Shown here piece after piece: positions 1-5,492 of a stretch of 5,714 nt of DNA (the stretch's first letter is position 1; each line of letters opens with the position of its first letter). Origin of the DNA: an uncultured Prevotellaceae bacterium (lineage in GTDB: Bacteria > Bacteroidota > Bacteroidia > Bacteroidales > Muribaculaceae); assembly GCA_945983195.1 (NCBI GenBank), contig CAMFSS010000158.1, positions 1 through 5,714 of the forward strand, given 5' to 3'. Made by a program: the position numbers and the translations under genes. Below the pieces are notes generated by a model. It saw nothing but the letters and a program-made list of their open reading frames with translations. It ran no database searches and was not told the DNA's origin.

Positions 1-753
1 GGTATGGGTGAGCTTCACCTCGACATCATCATCGACCGTCTGCGTCGTGAGTTCAAGGTAGAGTGCAACCAGGGACGTCCGCAAGTATCATATAAGGAGG
101 CAATCACCAAGTCGGTTGAGCTTCGTGAGGTATTCAAGAAGCAGACCGGTGGTCGTGGTAAGTTCGCTGATATCATCGTGCGCGTAGAGCCGATCGACGA
201 GGGCTTCGAGGGTAACCTCCAGTTTGTCGACGAGGTTAAGGGCGGTAACATTCCTAAGGAGTTTATCCCCTCAATCCAGAAGGGTTTCACCACAGCGATG
301 AAGAACGGTGTGCTTGCAGGCTATCCCGTAGAGCACCTGAAGGTGACAGTAATCGACGGTTCGTTCCACCCGGTAGACTCCGACCAGCTTTCATTCGAGC
401 TTTGTGCCATTCAGGCATTCAAGAAGGCTTGCGAGCAGGCACGTCCGGTGCTGCTTGAGCCTATCATGAAGGTTGAGGTGGTAACCCCTGAGGAGAGCAT
501 GGGTGACGTGATTGGCGACTTGAACAAGCGTCGCGGACAGGTAGAAGGCATGGAGTCGAGCCGCAGCGGTGCACGCATCGTGAAGGCAAAGGCACCGCTT
601 GCCGAAATGTTCGGTTACGTGACAGCATTGCGTACCATCACATCAGGACGTGCAACTTCAACCATGTCGTTCTCGCACTATGCTGAGGTAAGCACCTCGA
701 TTGCGAAGGCCGTACTCACCGAGTGCCAGGGCCGAGTAGATTTATTGAAGTAA
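1..753 (+). CDS. fusA: Elongation factor G, C-terminal part (5' end outside window)
   Basis: This is the last 250 codons of EF-G, the GTPase that moves tRNA and mRNA through the ribosome after peptide bond formation. The frame is already open at base 1, so the ATG at base 4 is internal. The fragment begins in the domain III motif GMGELHLDII and then runs through domain IV (GGRGKFADIIVRVEP, KGGNIPKEFIP) and domain V (LLEPIMKVEV, GDVIGDLNKRRG, PLAEMFGYVTALR, TSGRATSTMSF). The domain IV tip reads GSFHPVDS. Its histidine (bases 367-369) matches the conserved tip residue that enters the decoding centre. The GTP-binding domain lies upstream of the window. The gene ends with TAA, 26 bases before rpsJ, with no tuf gene and no terminator between. 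Its position beside the S10 genes suggests the housekeeping EF-G rather than a paralogue, but the G domain would be needed to prove that. Confidence 0.97.
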   Translation, partial: GMGELHLDIIIDRLRREFKVECNQGRPQVSYKEAITKSVELREVFKKQTGGRGKFADIIVRVEPIDEGFEGNLQFVDEVKGGNIPKEFIPSIQKGFTTAMKNGVLAGYPVEHLKVTVIDGSFHPVDSDQLSFELCAIQAFKKACEQARPVLLEPIMKVEVVTPEESMGDVIGDLNKRRGQVEGMESSRSGARIVKAKAPLAEMFGYVTALRTITSGRATSTMSFSHYAEVSTSIAKAVLTECQGRVDLLK

Positions 754-779
754 CGGAAAAAAAGTAATCATTAAAAAAT

Positions 780-1085
780 ATGAGCCAAAAAATCAGAATC
801 AAATTAAAATCTTACGATCACAGCTTGGTCGACAAGTCGGCTGAGAAGATTGTAAAGACTGTGAAGGCTACAGGTGCAGTGGTAAGTGGACCGATTCCAC
901 TTCCCACTCACAAAAGAATCTTCACTGTGAACCGCTCGACCTTCGTCAACAAGAAGTCGCGCGAGCAATTCCAACTATCGTCGTTCAAGCGCCTTATCGA
1001 CATCTACAGCTCGACTGCAAAGACCGTAGACGCGCTGATGAAGCTTGAGCTTCCGAGTGGAGTAGCAGTAGAGATTAAGGTGTAA
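780..1085 (+). CDS. rpsJ: Small ribosomal subunit protein uS10 (NusE)
   Basis: The product is S10, a 30S head protein that also acts as NusE, pairing with NusB in transcription antitermination and linking NusG to the ribosome in well-studied bacteria. The 101 residues compare with 103 in E. coli. Family signatures are RIKLKSYDH near the N-terminus, GPIPLPT at residues 37-43, FTV at 48-50, and RLIDIY followed by KTVDALMKLELPSGV at the C-terminus. The extended loop (about residues 44-65, containing FVNKKSREQ) is where tetracycline-class resistance changes occur in other species; V56 aligns with E. coli V57. The start is fixed by the usual N-terminus MSQKIRIKLK. The preceding 26 bases are A-rich with no Shine-Dalgarno sequence and leave no room for the long leader found before rpsJ in E. 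coli. Confidence 0.98.
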   Translation: MSQKIRIKLKSYDHSLVDKSAEKIVKTVKATGAVVSGPIPLPTHKRIFTVNRSTFVNKKSREQFQLSSFKRLIDIYSSTAKTVDALMKLELPSGVAVEIKV

Positions 1086-1112
1086 ACGCGCACTGAGCTA
1101 ATCAGACTTTAG

Positions 1113-1157
1113 AGAACAAACAAAGTGATCAAAGAACAAAACAAAAATTAAAGAGAA
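1113..1157 (+). promoter_or_regulatory. A-rich untranslated leader before rplC
   Basis: The rpsJ-rplC gap is 72 bases, the longest in the window. Its last 45 bases are mostly A with scattered C and G and should be largely unstructured as RNA. The eight bases AGAACAAA occur twice, at 1113-1120 and 1133-1140, each followed closely by CAAA. There is no Shine-Dalgarno sequence. I infer a ribosome landing region of the kind expected in Bacteroidota, where A-rich leaders replace Shine-Dalgarno pairing. A binding site for a regulator cannot be excluded, but nothing in the sequence identifies one. Confidence 0.35.
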
Positions 1158-1778
1158 ATGCCAGGATTATTAGGAAAGAAAATCGGAATGACATCCGTAT
1201 TCAGTGCCGACGGTAAGAATACACCGAGCACTGTTATCGAAGTAGGTCCTTGTGTAGTTACTCAAGTGAAAACAGTGGAAACCGACGGTTATGAGGCATT
1301 GCAGCTCGGCTTCGTAGAGAAGAAGGAGAAGCACACCACCAAGCCAGAGGCAGGACACTTCAAGAAAGCAGGAGTAGCTCCGCAAAGATACTTGGCCGAG
1401 TTCAAGGGCTTTGAAGGCGAGTACAAGCTGGGCGACACGCTCAAGGTAGACAGTCTGTTTGCCGACAACGATTTCGTAGACGTAGTCGGAATATCGAAGG
1501 GACATGGCTACCAGGGTGTCGTAAAACGTCACGGATTCGGTGGTGTAGGACAATCAACACACGGACAGGACGACCGCTTGCGCGCGCCGGGTTCGATTGG
1601 CGCATGTTCTTACCCTGCAAAGGTATTCAAGGGAATGCGTATGGCCGGCCACATGGGTAGCGACCGCGTGACAGTTGAGAATCTTCGTGTGATAAAGGTG
1701 TTGCCTGAGAACAACCTTCTCCTTGTGAAGGGTTCGATTCCGGGAGCAAAAAATTCAATCGTTCAAATCATTAAGTAA
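1158..1778 (+). CDS. rplC: Large ribosomal subunit protein uL3
   Basis: L3 is an early-assembling 50S protein whose long internal loop reaches towards the peptidyl transferase centre. The 206 residues compare with 209 in E. coli. Recognisable segments are the N-terminus GLLGKKIGMTSVF, the VVKRHGFGG and THGQDDRLRAPGSIG core (about residues 121-148), KVFKGMRMAGHMGSDRVTVENL, and the end NLLLVKGSIPGAKNS. The E. coli loop GSIGQNQTPGKV is replaced by GSIGACSYPAKV, so the glutamine methylated by PrmB in E. coli (Q150) aligns with S151. I believe this is normal for Bacteroidota. The start is fixed by the conserved N-terminus and follows an A-rich leader. The TAA stop at 1776-1778 shares its last base with the rplD ATG, which implies translational coupling of L3 and L4. 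Confidence 0.98.
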   Translation: MPGLLGKKIGMTSVFSADGKNTPSTVIEVGPCVVTQVKTVETDGYEALQLGFVEKKEKHTTKPEAGHFKKAGVAPQRYLAEFKGFEGEYKLGDTLKVDSLFADNDFVDVVGISKGHGYQGVVKRHGFGGVGQSTHGQDDRLRAPGSIGACSYPAKVFKGMRMAGHMGSDRVTVENLRVIKVLPENNLLLVKGSIPGAKNSIVQIIK

Positions 1779-2401
1779 TGGAATTAGCAGTATATAATAT
1801 AAAAGGAGAAGACACCGGCAAGAAGGTGACCCTCAATGATGCAGTATTTGCTATTGAGAATGTGAACGAGCACGTGGTATATCTCGACGTAAAGCAATTC
1901 CTTGCCAACCAGCGTCAGGGTACACACAAGTCGAAGGAGAGAAGCGAGGTATCGGGAAGTACACGCAAGCTCGGCCGCCAGAAGGGTGGAGGTGGAGCAC
2001 GCCGTGGCGACATCAACTCGCCGCTTCTCGTTGGTGGAGGCCGTGTGTTCGGTCCGCGTCCACGCAACTACAGCTTCAAGCTCAACAAGAAGATGAAGGA
2101 GCTTGCACGCAAGTCGGCACTCACATCGAAGGCAGCCGACGGACAGATTATCGTAGTGGAAGACTTCACATTTGAGGCTCCTAAGACTAAAGAATTCGTA
2201 AAGTTTGCTAATAATCTTAAAATAGCAGACAAGAAGTCGCTTCTGGTTTTAGCAGGTCAAAATAAAAACGTATATTTGTCGGCTCGAAATATTCAGAACG
2301 TGAATATCATGACTGCGTCCCAGCTCAACACCTATTCAATCTTGAACAACAAGGTGATAGTAATGGCTGAGAGCGCAGTTGAAGTTGTGAATAATTTTTA
2401 A
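1778..2401 (+). CDS. rplD: Large ribosomal subunit protein uL4
   Basis: L4 is a 50S assembly protein whose extended loop helps form the narrow part of the peptide exit tunnel. The 207 residues compare with 201 in E. coli. The loop is clear at about residues 50-105: THKSKERSEVSGSTRKLGRQKGGGGARRGDI is followed by SPLLVGGGRVFGPRPR and KLNKKMKELARKSAL. K69 aligns with E. coli K63, the macrolide-resistance position; E. coli KGTGRAR is KGGGGAR here. In E. coli, L4 also represses its own operon through a leader upstream of rpsJ, and no such leader fits here. The start overlaps the rplC stop by one base (TAATG). The second half of the gene is much more AT-rich than the first (about 34 percent GC over 2161-2310 against 60 percent over 1951-2100) and uses codons such as TTA, ATA, CGA and AAT. 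The protein stays in family throughout. Confidence 0.97.
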   Translation: MELAVYNIKGEDTGKKVTLNDAVFAIENVNEHVVYLDVKQFLANQRQGTHKSKERSEVSGSTRKLGRQKGGGGARRGDINSPLLVGGGRVFGPRPRNYSFKLNKKMKELARKSALTSKAADGQIIVVEDFTFEAPKTKEFVKFANNLKIADKKSLLVLAGQNKNVYLSARNIQNVNIMTASQLNTYSILNNKVIVMAESAVEVVNNF

Positions 2402-2418
2402 TGAAAAAGGAGGACTAA
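2401..2418 (+). other. Possible five-codon minicistron (MKKED) between rplD and rplW
   Basis: An ATG overlaps the rplD stop by one base as TAATG, the same arrangement as at the rplC-rplD junction. It opens a frame of five codons, M-K-K-E-D, ending with TAA four bases before the rplW start. The lysine and glutamate codons form the Shine-Dalgarno sequence of rplW. A ribosome finishing rplD could restart here and stop almost on the rplW start, which would couple the two genes. This is inference. A five-codon frame can easily arise by chance in an A-rich gap, and the peptide need have no function. Confidence 0.25.
2406..2413 (+). promoter_or_regulatory. Strong Shine-Dalgarno sequence for rplW
   Basis: AAAGGAGG lies nine bases before the rplW ATG, a workable spacing, and is complementary to the CCUCC core at the 3' end of 16S rRNA. 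It is the only strong Shine-Dalgarno sequence placed at a start in this window; the other starts have A-rich or plain leaders. In Bacteroidota the anti-Shine-Dalgarno end of 16S rRNA is largely hidden by ribosomal proteins, so such a site is unusual and may mark special control. Its overlap with the MKKED frame offers another explanation. Confidence 0.6.
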
Positions 2419-2422
2419 GAAT

Positions 2423-2713
2423 ATGGATATAATGATTAAACCCGTAGTAACAGAGAAAGCCAACGCAGTGAGCGAGAAGCTTAACCGTTATACATTCAAG
2501 GTTTCTCCGAGTGCCAACAAGTTCCAGATCAAGTCGCTCGTAGAGAGCCTCTACGGCGTGAAGGTGACTTCGGTCAACACAATGAACTATGATGGCAAGC
2601 GCAAGCAGCGCTACACCAAGTCGGGCATCATCTCCGGCAAGGTAGCCGCCTTCAAGAAGGCAGTAGTGACACTTGCAGAAGGCGAAACTATAAACTTTTA
2701 TAGCAATATATAA
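2423..2713 (+). CDS. rplW: Large ribosomal subunit protein uL23
   Basis: L23 sits at the mouth of the peptide exit tunnel and is the docking site for trigger factor and signal recognition particle. The 96 residues compare with 100 in E. coli. Visible signatures are IKPVVTEKA near the N-terminus, NRYTFKVSPSANKFQIKSLVESLYGVKVTSVNT in the middle, and the basic loop GKRKQRYTKSGIISGKVAAFKKAVVTL towards the end. E11, in VTEKA, aligns with the trigger factor contact E18 of E. coli. Two ATG codons could start the protein, at 2423 and 2432. I chose 2423 because it has the better-placed Shine-Dalgarno sequence and gives the usual short lead (MDI) before MIKP. The TAA stop is seven bases before rplB. 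Confidence 0.96.
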   Translation: MDIMIKPVVTEKANAVSEKLNRYTFKVSPSANKFQIKSLVESLYGVKVTSVNTMNYDGKRKQRYTKSGIISGKVAAFKKAVVTLAEGETINFYSNI

Positions 2714-2720
2714 TTAAGAA

Positions 2721-3545
2721 ATGGCAGTAAGAAAATTGAAGCCCACAACACCGGGGCAAAGACACAAGATTATTGGTGTATTTGATAACATCACTGCACG
2801 TACACCAGAGAAATCTCTTACAGTCGGCAAGAAGTCAACCGGCGGCCGTAACAACGAGGGACACCGCACTATGCGCTACCTCGGCGGCGGTCACAAGCGC
2901 AAATACCGCTTCATCGACTTTAAGAGAACGAAAGACGGTGTGCCAGCCGTAGTAAAATCAATCGAGTACGATCCTAACCGCTCGGCTCGCATCGCACTTC
3001 TTTACTACAAGGATGGCGCTAAGGCTTACATTATCGCACCCAACGGACTTGAAGTTGGCTCTACAGTAGTTAGCGGACCAGATGTAGCTCCTGAAGTAGG
3101 AAATGCGCTTCCGCTCAGCAAGATACCTGTTGGTACTTTAATTCACAACATTGAGCTGCGTCCGGGTCAGGGCGCGTTCATGGCCCGCTCGGCCGGAACA
3201 TTTGCTCAGTTGACTTCGCGAGAAGGAGATTATGCTATTGTCAAATTACCTTCGGGAGAGACTCGCAAGATACTTGCAGCCTGCAAGGCTACCGTGGGAG
3301 TAGTGGGAAACAGCGACCACGCGCTCGAGCGTTCGGGCAAGGCAGGCCGCTCACGCTGGCTTGGACGCCGCCCGCACAACCGTGGTGTCGTAATGAACCC
3401 GGTTGACCACCCGATGGGTGGTGGTGAAGGCCGTCAGTCAGGAGGACACCCACGTTCACGCAAGGGCTTGTATGCAAAGGGCTTGAAGACTCGTCGTCCG
3501 AAGAAGCAGTCTTCAAAGTATATAATTGAAAGAAGAAAGAAGTAA
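2721..3545 (+). CDS. rplB: Large ribosomal subunit protein uL2
   Basis: L2 binds 23S rRNA near the peptidyl transferase centre and is needed for joining of the subunits and for peptidyl transferase activity. The 274 residues compare with 273 in E. coli. In order one sees an N-terminal basic segment, GRNNEGHRTMRYLGGGHKRKYR at about residues 42-63, IEYDPNRSARIALLYY, the SH3-like part with ELRPGQGAFMARSAGT, and the C-terminal SGKAGRSRWLGRRP and NRGVVMNPVDHPMGGGEG. H230 in NPVDHP aligns with the functionally important H229 of E. coli. The next histidine of E. coli (HPHGGG) is methionine here (M232), which I believe is normal in Bacteroidales. The tail KKQSSKYIIERRKK is strongly basic. The start follows the rplW stop after seven bases, with no Shine-Dalgarno sequence. 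Confidence 0.98.
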   Translation: MAVRKLKPTTPGQRHKIIGVFDNITARTPEKSLTVGKKSTGGRNNEGHRTMRYLGGGHKRKYRFIDFKRTKDGVPAVVKSIEYDPNRSARIALLYYKDGAKAYIIAPNGLEVGSTVVSGPDVAPEVGNALPLSKIPVGTLIHNIELRPGQGAFMARSAGTFAQLTSREGDYAIVKLPSGETRKILAACKATVGVVGNSDHALERSGKAGRSRWLGRRPHNRGVVMNPVDHPMGGGEGRQSGGHPRSRKGLYAKGLKTRRPKKQSSKYIIERRKK

Positions 3546-3565
3546 TTTGAATAATAGATAAACTT

Positions 3566-3835
3566 ATGAGTCGATCATTAAAAAAAGGCCCATATATCAG
3601 TGTAAAGCTGGAAAAGAAGGTCGCCGCAATGGAAGAGAGCGGAAAGAAGTCGGTGATTAAGACATGGTCGCGTGCATCGATGATTTCTCCCGACTTTGTA
3701 GGACACACTTTCGCAGTTCACAATGGTAATAAGTTCATTCCCGTGTACGTTACCGAGAATATGGTAGGACACAAGCTCGGCGAGTTTGCACTCACCCGCA
3801 CCTTCCGTGGACACGGCGGTAACAAGAAGAAATAA
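3566..3835 (+). CDS. rpsS: Small ribosomal subunit protein uS19
   Basis: S19 lies at the top of the 30S head, next to S13, and contacts tRNA and the bridge to the large subunit. The 89 residues compare with 92 in E. coli. Family marks are the N-terminus SRSLKKGPY, KTWSRAS at residues 32-38, FAVHNGNKFIPVYVTENMVGHKLGEFA at about 49-75, and TRTFRGHGGNKKK at the end. A run of seven A bases at 3580-3586 encodes part of the conserved LKK motif. The stop is doubled (TAATAA, 3833-3838). Twenty bases separate the gene from rplB, with no Shine-Dalgarno sequence, and it reads on into rplV after 48 bases. Confidence 0.98.
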   Translation: MSRSLKKGPYISVKLEKKVAAMEESGKKSVIKTWSRASMISPDFVGHTFAVHNGNKFIPVYVTENMVGHKLGEFALTRTFRGHGGNKKK

Positions 3836-3883
3836 TAAGGGCCCGGGAACGTAAATTTTTGACAAAAAAAGAATTAAAATACA

Positions 3884-4288
3884 ATGGGTAAAAGAAAAAG
3901 AGAATCAGCCGAATTGATAAAGGCAGCTCAGAAGCCTCTCAGCTTTGCGAAGCTGAAGAATGTGCCTTCGTCGCCCCGCAAGATGCGCCTCGTAGCCGAC
4001 ATGGTACGCGGTGTAGAGGTATTCAAGGCCCTGGGCTTGCTCAAATTCTCAAATAAGGAAGCTGCTGCCAAGGTAGAGAAGCTTTTGCGCTCAGCAATTG
4101 CCAACTGGGAGCAAAAGAACGAAAGAAAAGCAGAGAATGGAGAGCTTTACGTGAAGACAATATTCGTTGACTGCGCCCCGATGCTGAAGCGCCTTCGCAC
4201 AGCACCTCAGGGTCGCGGCTACAGAATCCGCAAGCGCTCGAACCATGTAACTTTGTTCGTGGATACAATTGAAAAAAATAACGATTAA
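3884..4288 (+). CDS. rplV: Large ribosomal subunit protein uL22
   Basis: L22 lines the exit tunnel with a long beta-hairpin and contacts every 23S rRNA domain. The 134 residues are longer than the 110 of E. coli because of about 18 extra N-terminal residues (rich in lysine, starting MGKRKRESAE) and a short C-terminal tail, both of which I associate with Bacteroidota. The core begins at NVPSSPRKMRLVADMVRG (residues 26-43), continues with KEAAAKVEKLLRSAIANWEQKNE, and ends with the hairpin LKRLRTAPQGRGYRIRKRSNHVTL (about 101-124), the site of macrolide-resistance changes in other bacteria. The start at 3884 is supported by the family-like MGKRK N-terminus and an A-rich leader. The 48-base gap before it carries GGGCCCGGG at 3839-3847. 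The stop is 14 bases before rpsC. Confidence 0.97.
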   Translation: MGKRKRESAELIKAAQKPLSFAKLKNVPSSPRKMRLVADMVRGVEVFKALGLLKFSNKEAAAKVEKLLRSAIANWEQKNERKAENGELYVKTIFVDCAPMLKRLRTAPQGRGYRIRKRSNHVTLFVDTIEKNND

Positions 4289-4302
4289 CAAGACGCATAA
4301 CG

Positions 4303-5031
4303 ATGGGACAGAAAGTTAACCCTATAAGCAATCGCTTAGGTATCATCAGAGGTTGGGATTCCAACTGGTATGGTGGAAATAATTACGGTGACACTTTGCT
4401 TGAGGACAGCAAGATCCGCAAGTATCTTAGTGCGCGTCTTGCCAACGCAAGTGTATCGCGAATCGTAATAGAGAGAACTCTGAAGCTTGTGACAATCACA
4501 GTGTGCACTTCGCGCCCCGGCATGATTATCGGCAAGGGCGGCCAGGAGGTCGACAAGCTGAAGGAGGAATTGAGAAAGGTGACCGACAAGGATGTTCAGA
4601 TCAACATCTACGAGGTGAAGCGCCCCGAGCTCGATGCTGAGATTGTGGCAGCCAACATCGCACGCCAGGTGGAGGGCAAGATTGCCTATCGCCGTGCAGT
4701 GAAGATGGCAGTGGCTTCGACAATGCGCATGGGTGCCGAGGGTATCAAGGTGCAGGTAAGCGGCCGCTTGAACGGCGCTGAAATGGCACGCTCTGAGATG
4801 TTCAAGGAGGGTCGTACTCCGCTGCACACACTCCGTGCCGACATCGACTACGCACTTGTAGAGGCCTTGACTAAGGTGGGAATCATCGGAATCAAGGTGT
4901 GGATCTGCCGTGGCGAAGTTTACGGCAAGCGTGACCTCGCCCCCAACTTCACAAGCAACGTGAAGGAGGGCCGTGGAGGCAACAACGGACCACGCAAAGG
5001 TGGTTTCAGAAACAAAAAGAACAATCGTTAA
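4303..5031 (+). CDS. rpsC: Small ribosomal subunit protein uS3
   Basis: S3 forms part of the mRNA entry channel of the 30S subunit and contributes to mRNA unwinding. The 242 residues compare with 233 in E. coli. The N-terminus GQKVNPISNRLGIIRGWDSNWY is the family signature. The type II KH domain carries its GxxG loop as GKGG at residues 77-80. YRRAVKMAV follows, where R130, R131 and K134 align with the E. coli helicase residues R131, R132 and K135. The C-terminal domain has GIKVQVSGRLNGAEMAR, GRTPLHTLRADIDY and IGIKVWICRGE. The last 20 or so residues are rich in glycine, asparagine, arginine and lysine (from about 222), longer than in E. coli and probably disordered. The start is the only ATG giving the conserved MGQKVNP. 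It has no Shine-Dalgarno sequence and lies 22 bases before rplP at its far end. Confidence 0.98.
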   Translation: MGQKVNPISNRLGIIRGWDSNWYGGNNYGDTLLEDSKIRKYLSARLANASVSRIVIERTLKLVTITVCTSRPGMIIGKGGQEVDKLKEELRKVTDKDVQINIYEVKRPELDAEIVAANIARQVEGKIAYRRAVKMAVASTMRMGAEGIKVQVSGRLNGAEMARSEMFKEGRTPLHTLRADIDYALVEALTKVGIIGIKVWICRGEVYGKRDLAPNFTSNVKEGRGGNNGPRKGGFRNKKNNR

Positions 5032-5053
5032 TCGACTTGAAATTTACTGAACA

Positions 5054-5485
5054 ATGTTACAACCTAAGAAAGTAAAATATAGAAGACCGCAAAAAGGCGT
5101 AAGCAAAGGCTTCGCACACCGCGGTGACCAACTGGCTTTCGGTTCGTTCGGAATCAAGACACTCCAGACAAAGTGGATTACAGCACGCCAGATTGAGGCT
5201 GCCCGTGTGGCTGTGACACGCTATATGCAGCGTGAGGGACAAATCTGGATTCGCATCTTCCCCGACAAGCCAATCACAAAGAAGCCTGCCGACGTCCGAA
5301 TGGGTAAAGGTAAGGGAGCACCTGAAGCATACGTAGCTCCTGTTACTCCGGGTCGCATACTTATTGAAGTGGAAGGCGTAAGCTACGACATCGCAAAGGA
5401 GGCACTCCGCCTTGCAGCTCAGAAGCTGCCGGTGACAACCAAGTTTGTAGTACGCCGTGATTATGATGAATCTCAAAACGTCTAA
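5054..5485 (+). CDS. rplP: Large ribosomal subunit protein uL16
   Basis: L16 binds near the A site of the 50S subunit and helps place aminoacyl-tRNA; it joins late in assembly. The 143 residues compare with 136 in E. coli. Signatures are MLQPKKVKYRRPQKG at the N-terminus, AFGSFGIKTLQ, ITARQIEAARVAVTRYMQREGQIWIRIFPDKPIT (about residues 42-75), VRMGKGKGAPE, and ALRLAAQKLPVTTKFV. R82 in VRMGKGKG aligns with E. coli R81, the arginine hydroxylated by YcfD; whether this organism has such an enzyme cannot be seen here. The C-terminus is a few residues longer than in E. coli (RRDYDESQNV). The stop is seven bases before the preferred rpmC start. Confidence 0.98.
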   Translation: MLQPKKVKYRRPQKGVSKGFAHRGDQLAFGSFGIKTLQTKWITARQIEAARVAVTRYMQREGQIWIRIFPDKPITKKPADVRMGKGKGAPEAYVAPVTPGRILIEVEGVSYDIAKEALRLAAQKLPVTTKFVVRRDYDESQNV

Positions 5486-5492
5486 GCGAATT

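Noticed and set aside
1093..1112. Small inverted repeats (CTGA/TCAG and CTAA/TTAG) after rpsJ
   Set aside because: The four-base stems are mutually exclusive and too weak for a terminator or attenuator, and no T-run follows.
1170..1553. A 127-codon open frame on the minus strand inside rplC
   Set aside because: It is fully antisense to rplC, and its composition does not look like a real protein.
1902..2096. A 64-codon plus-strand frame inside rplD, rich in Arg, Ser and Val
   Set aside because: It is the shifted frame of the basic L4 loop, so arginine and serine codons arise mechanically. There is no separate start signal.
3580..3586. Seven-A run in rpsS as a possible programmed frameshift site
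   Set aside because: The run encodes the conserved LKK motif, a -1 shift gives only a short peptide of about 30 residues, and no downstream stimulatory structure is evident.
3289..3708. A 139-codon open frame on the minus strand spanning the rplB-rpsS junction
   Set aside because: It is an antisense shadow of conserved genes, with no domain and no initiation signal.
4248..4255. TAACTTTG, an exact match to the Bacteroides -7 promoter consensus, 47 bases before rpsC
   Set aside because: There is no TTTG near -33, it sits in the conserved HVTLFV codons of rplV, and about one or two such matches per strand are expected by chance in this window.
4336..4827. A 163-codon open frame on the minus strand across rpsC
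   Set aside because: It lies wholly within rpsC. Strong codon bias in ribosomal protein genes keeps antisense frames open. The translation is rich in His, Cys and Leu with no recognisable domain, and no leader is visible.
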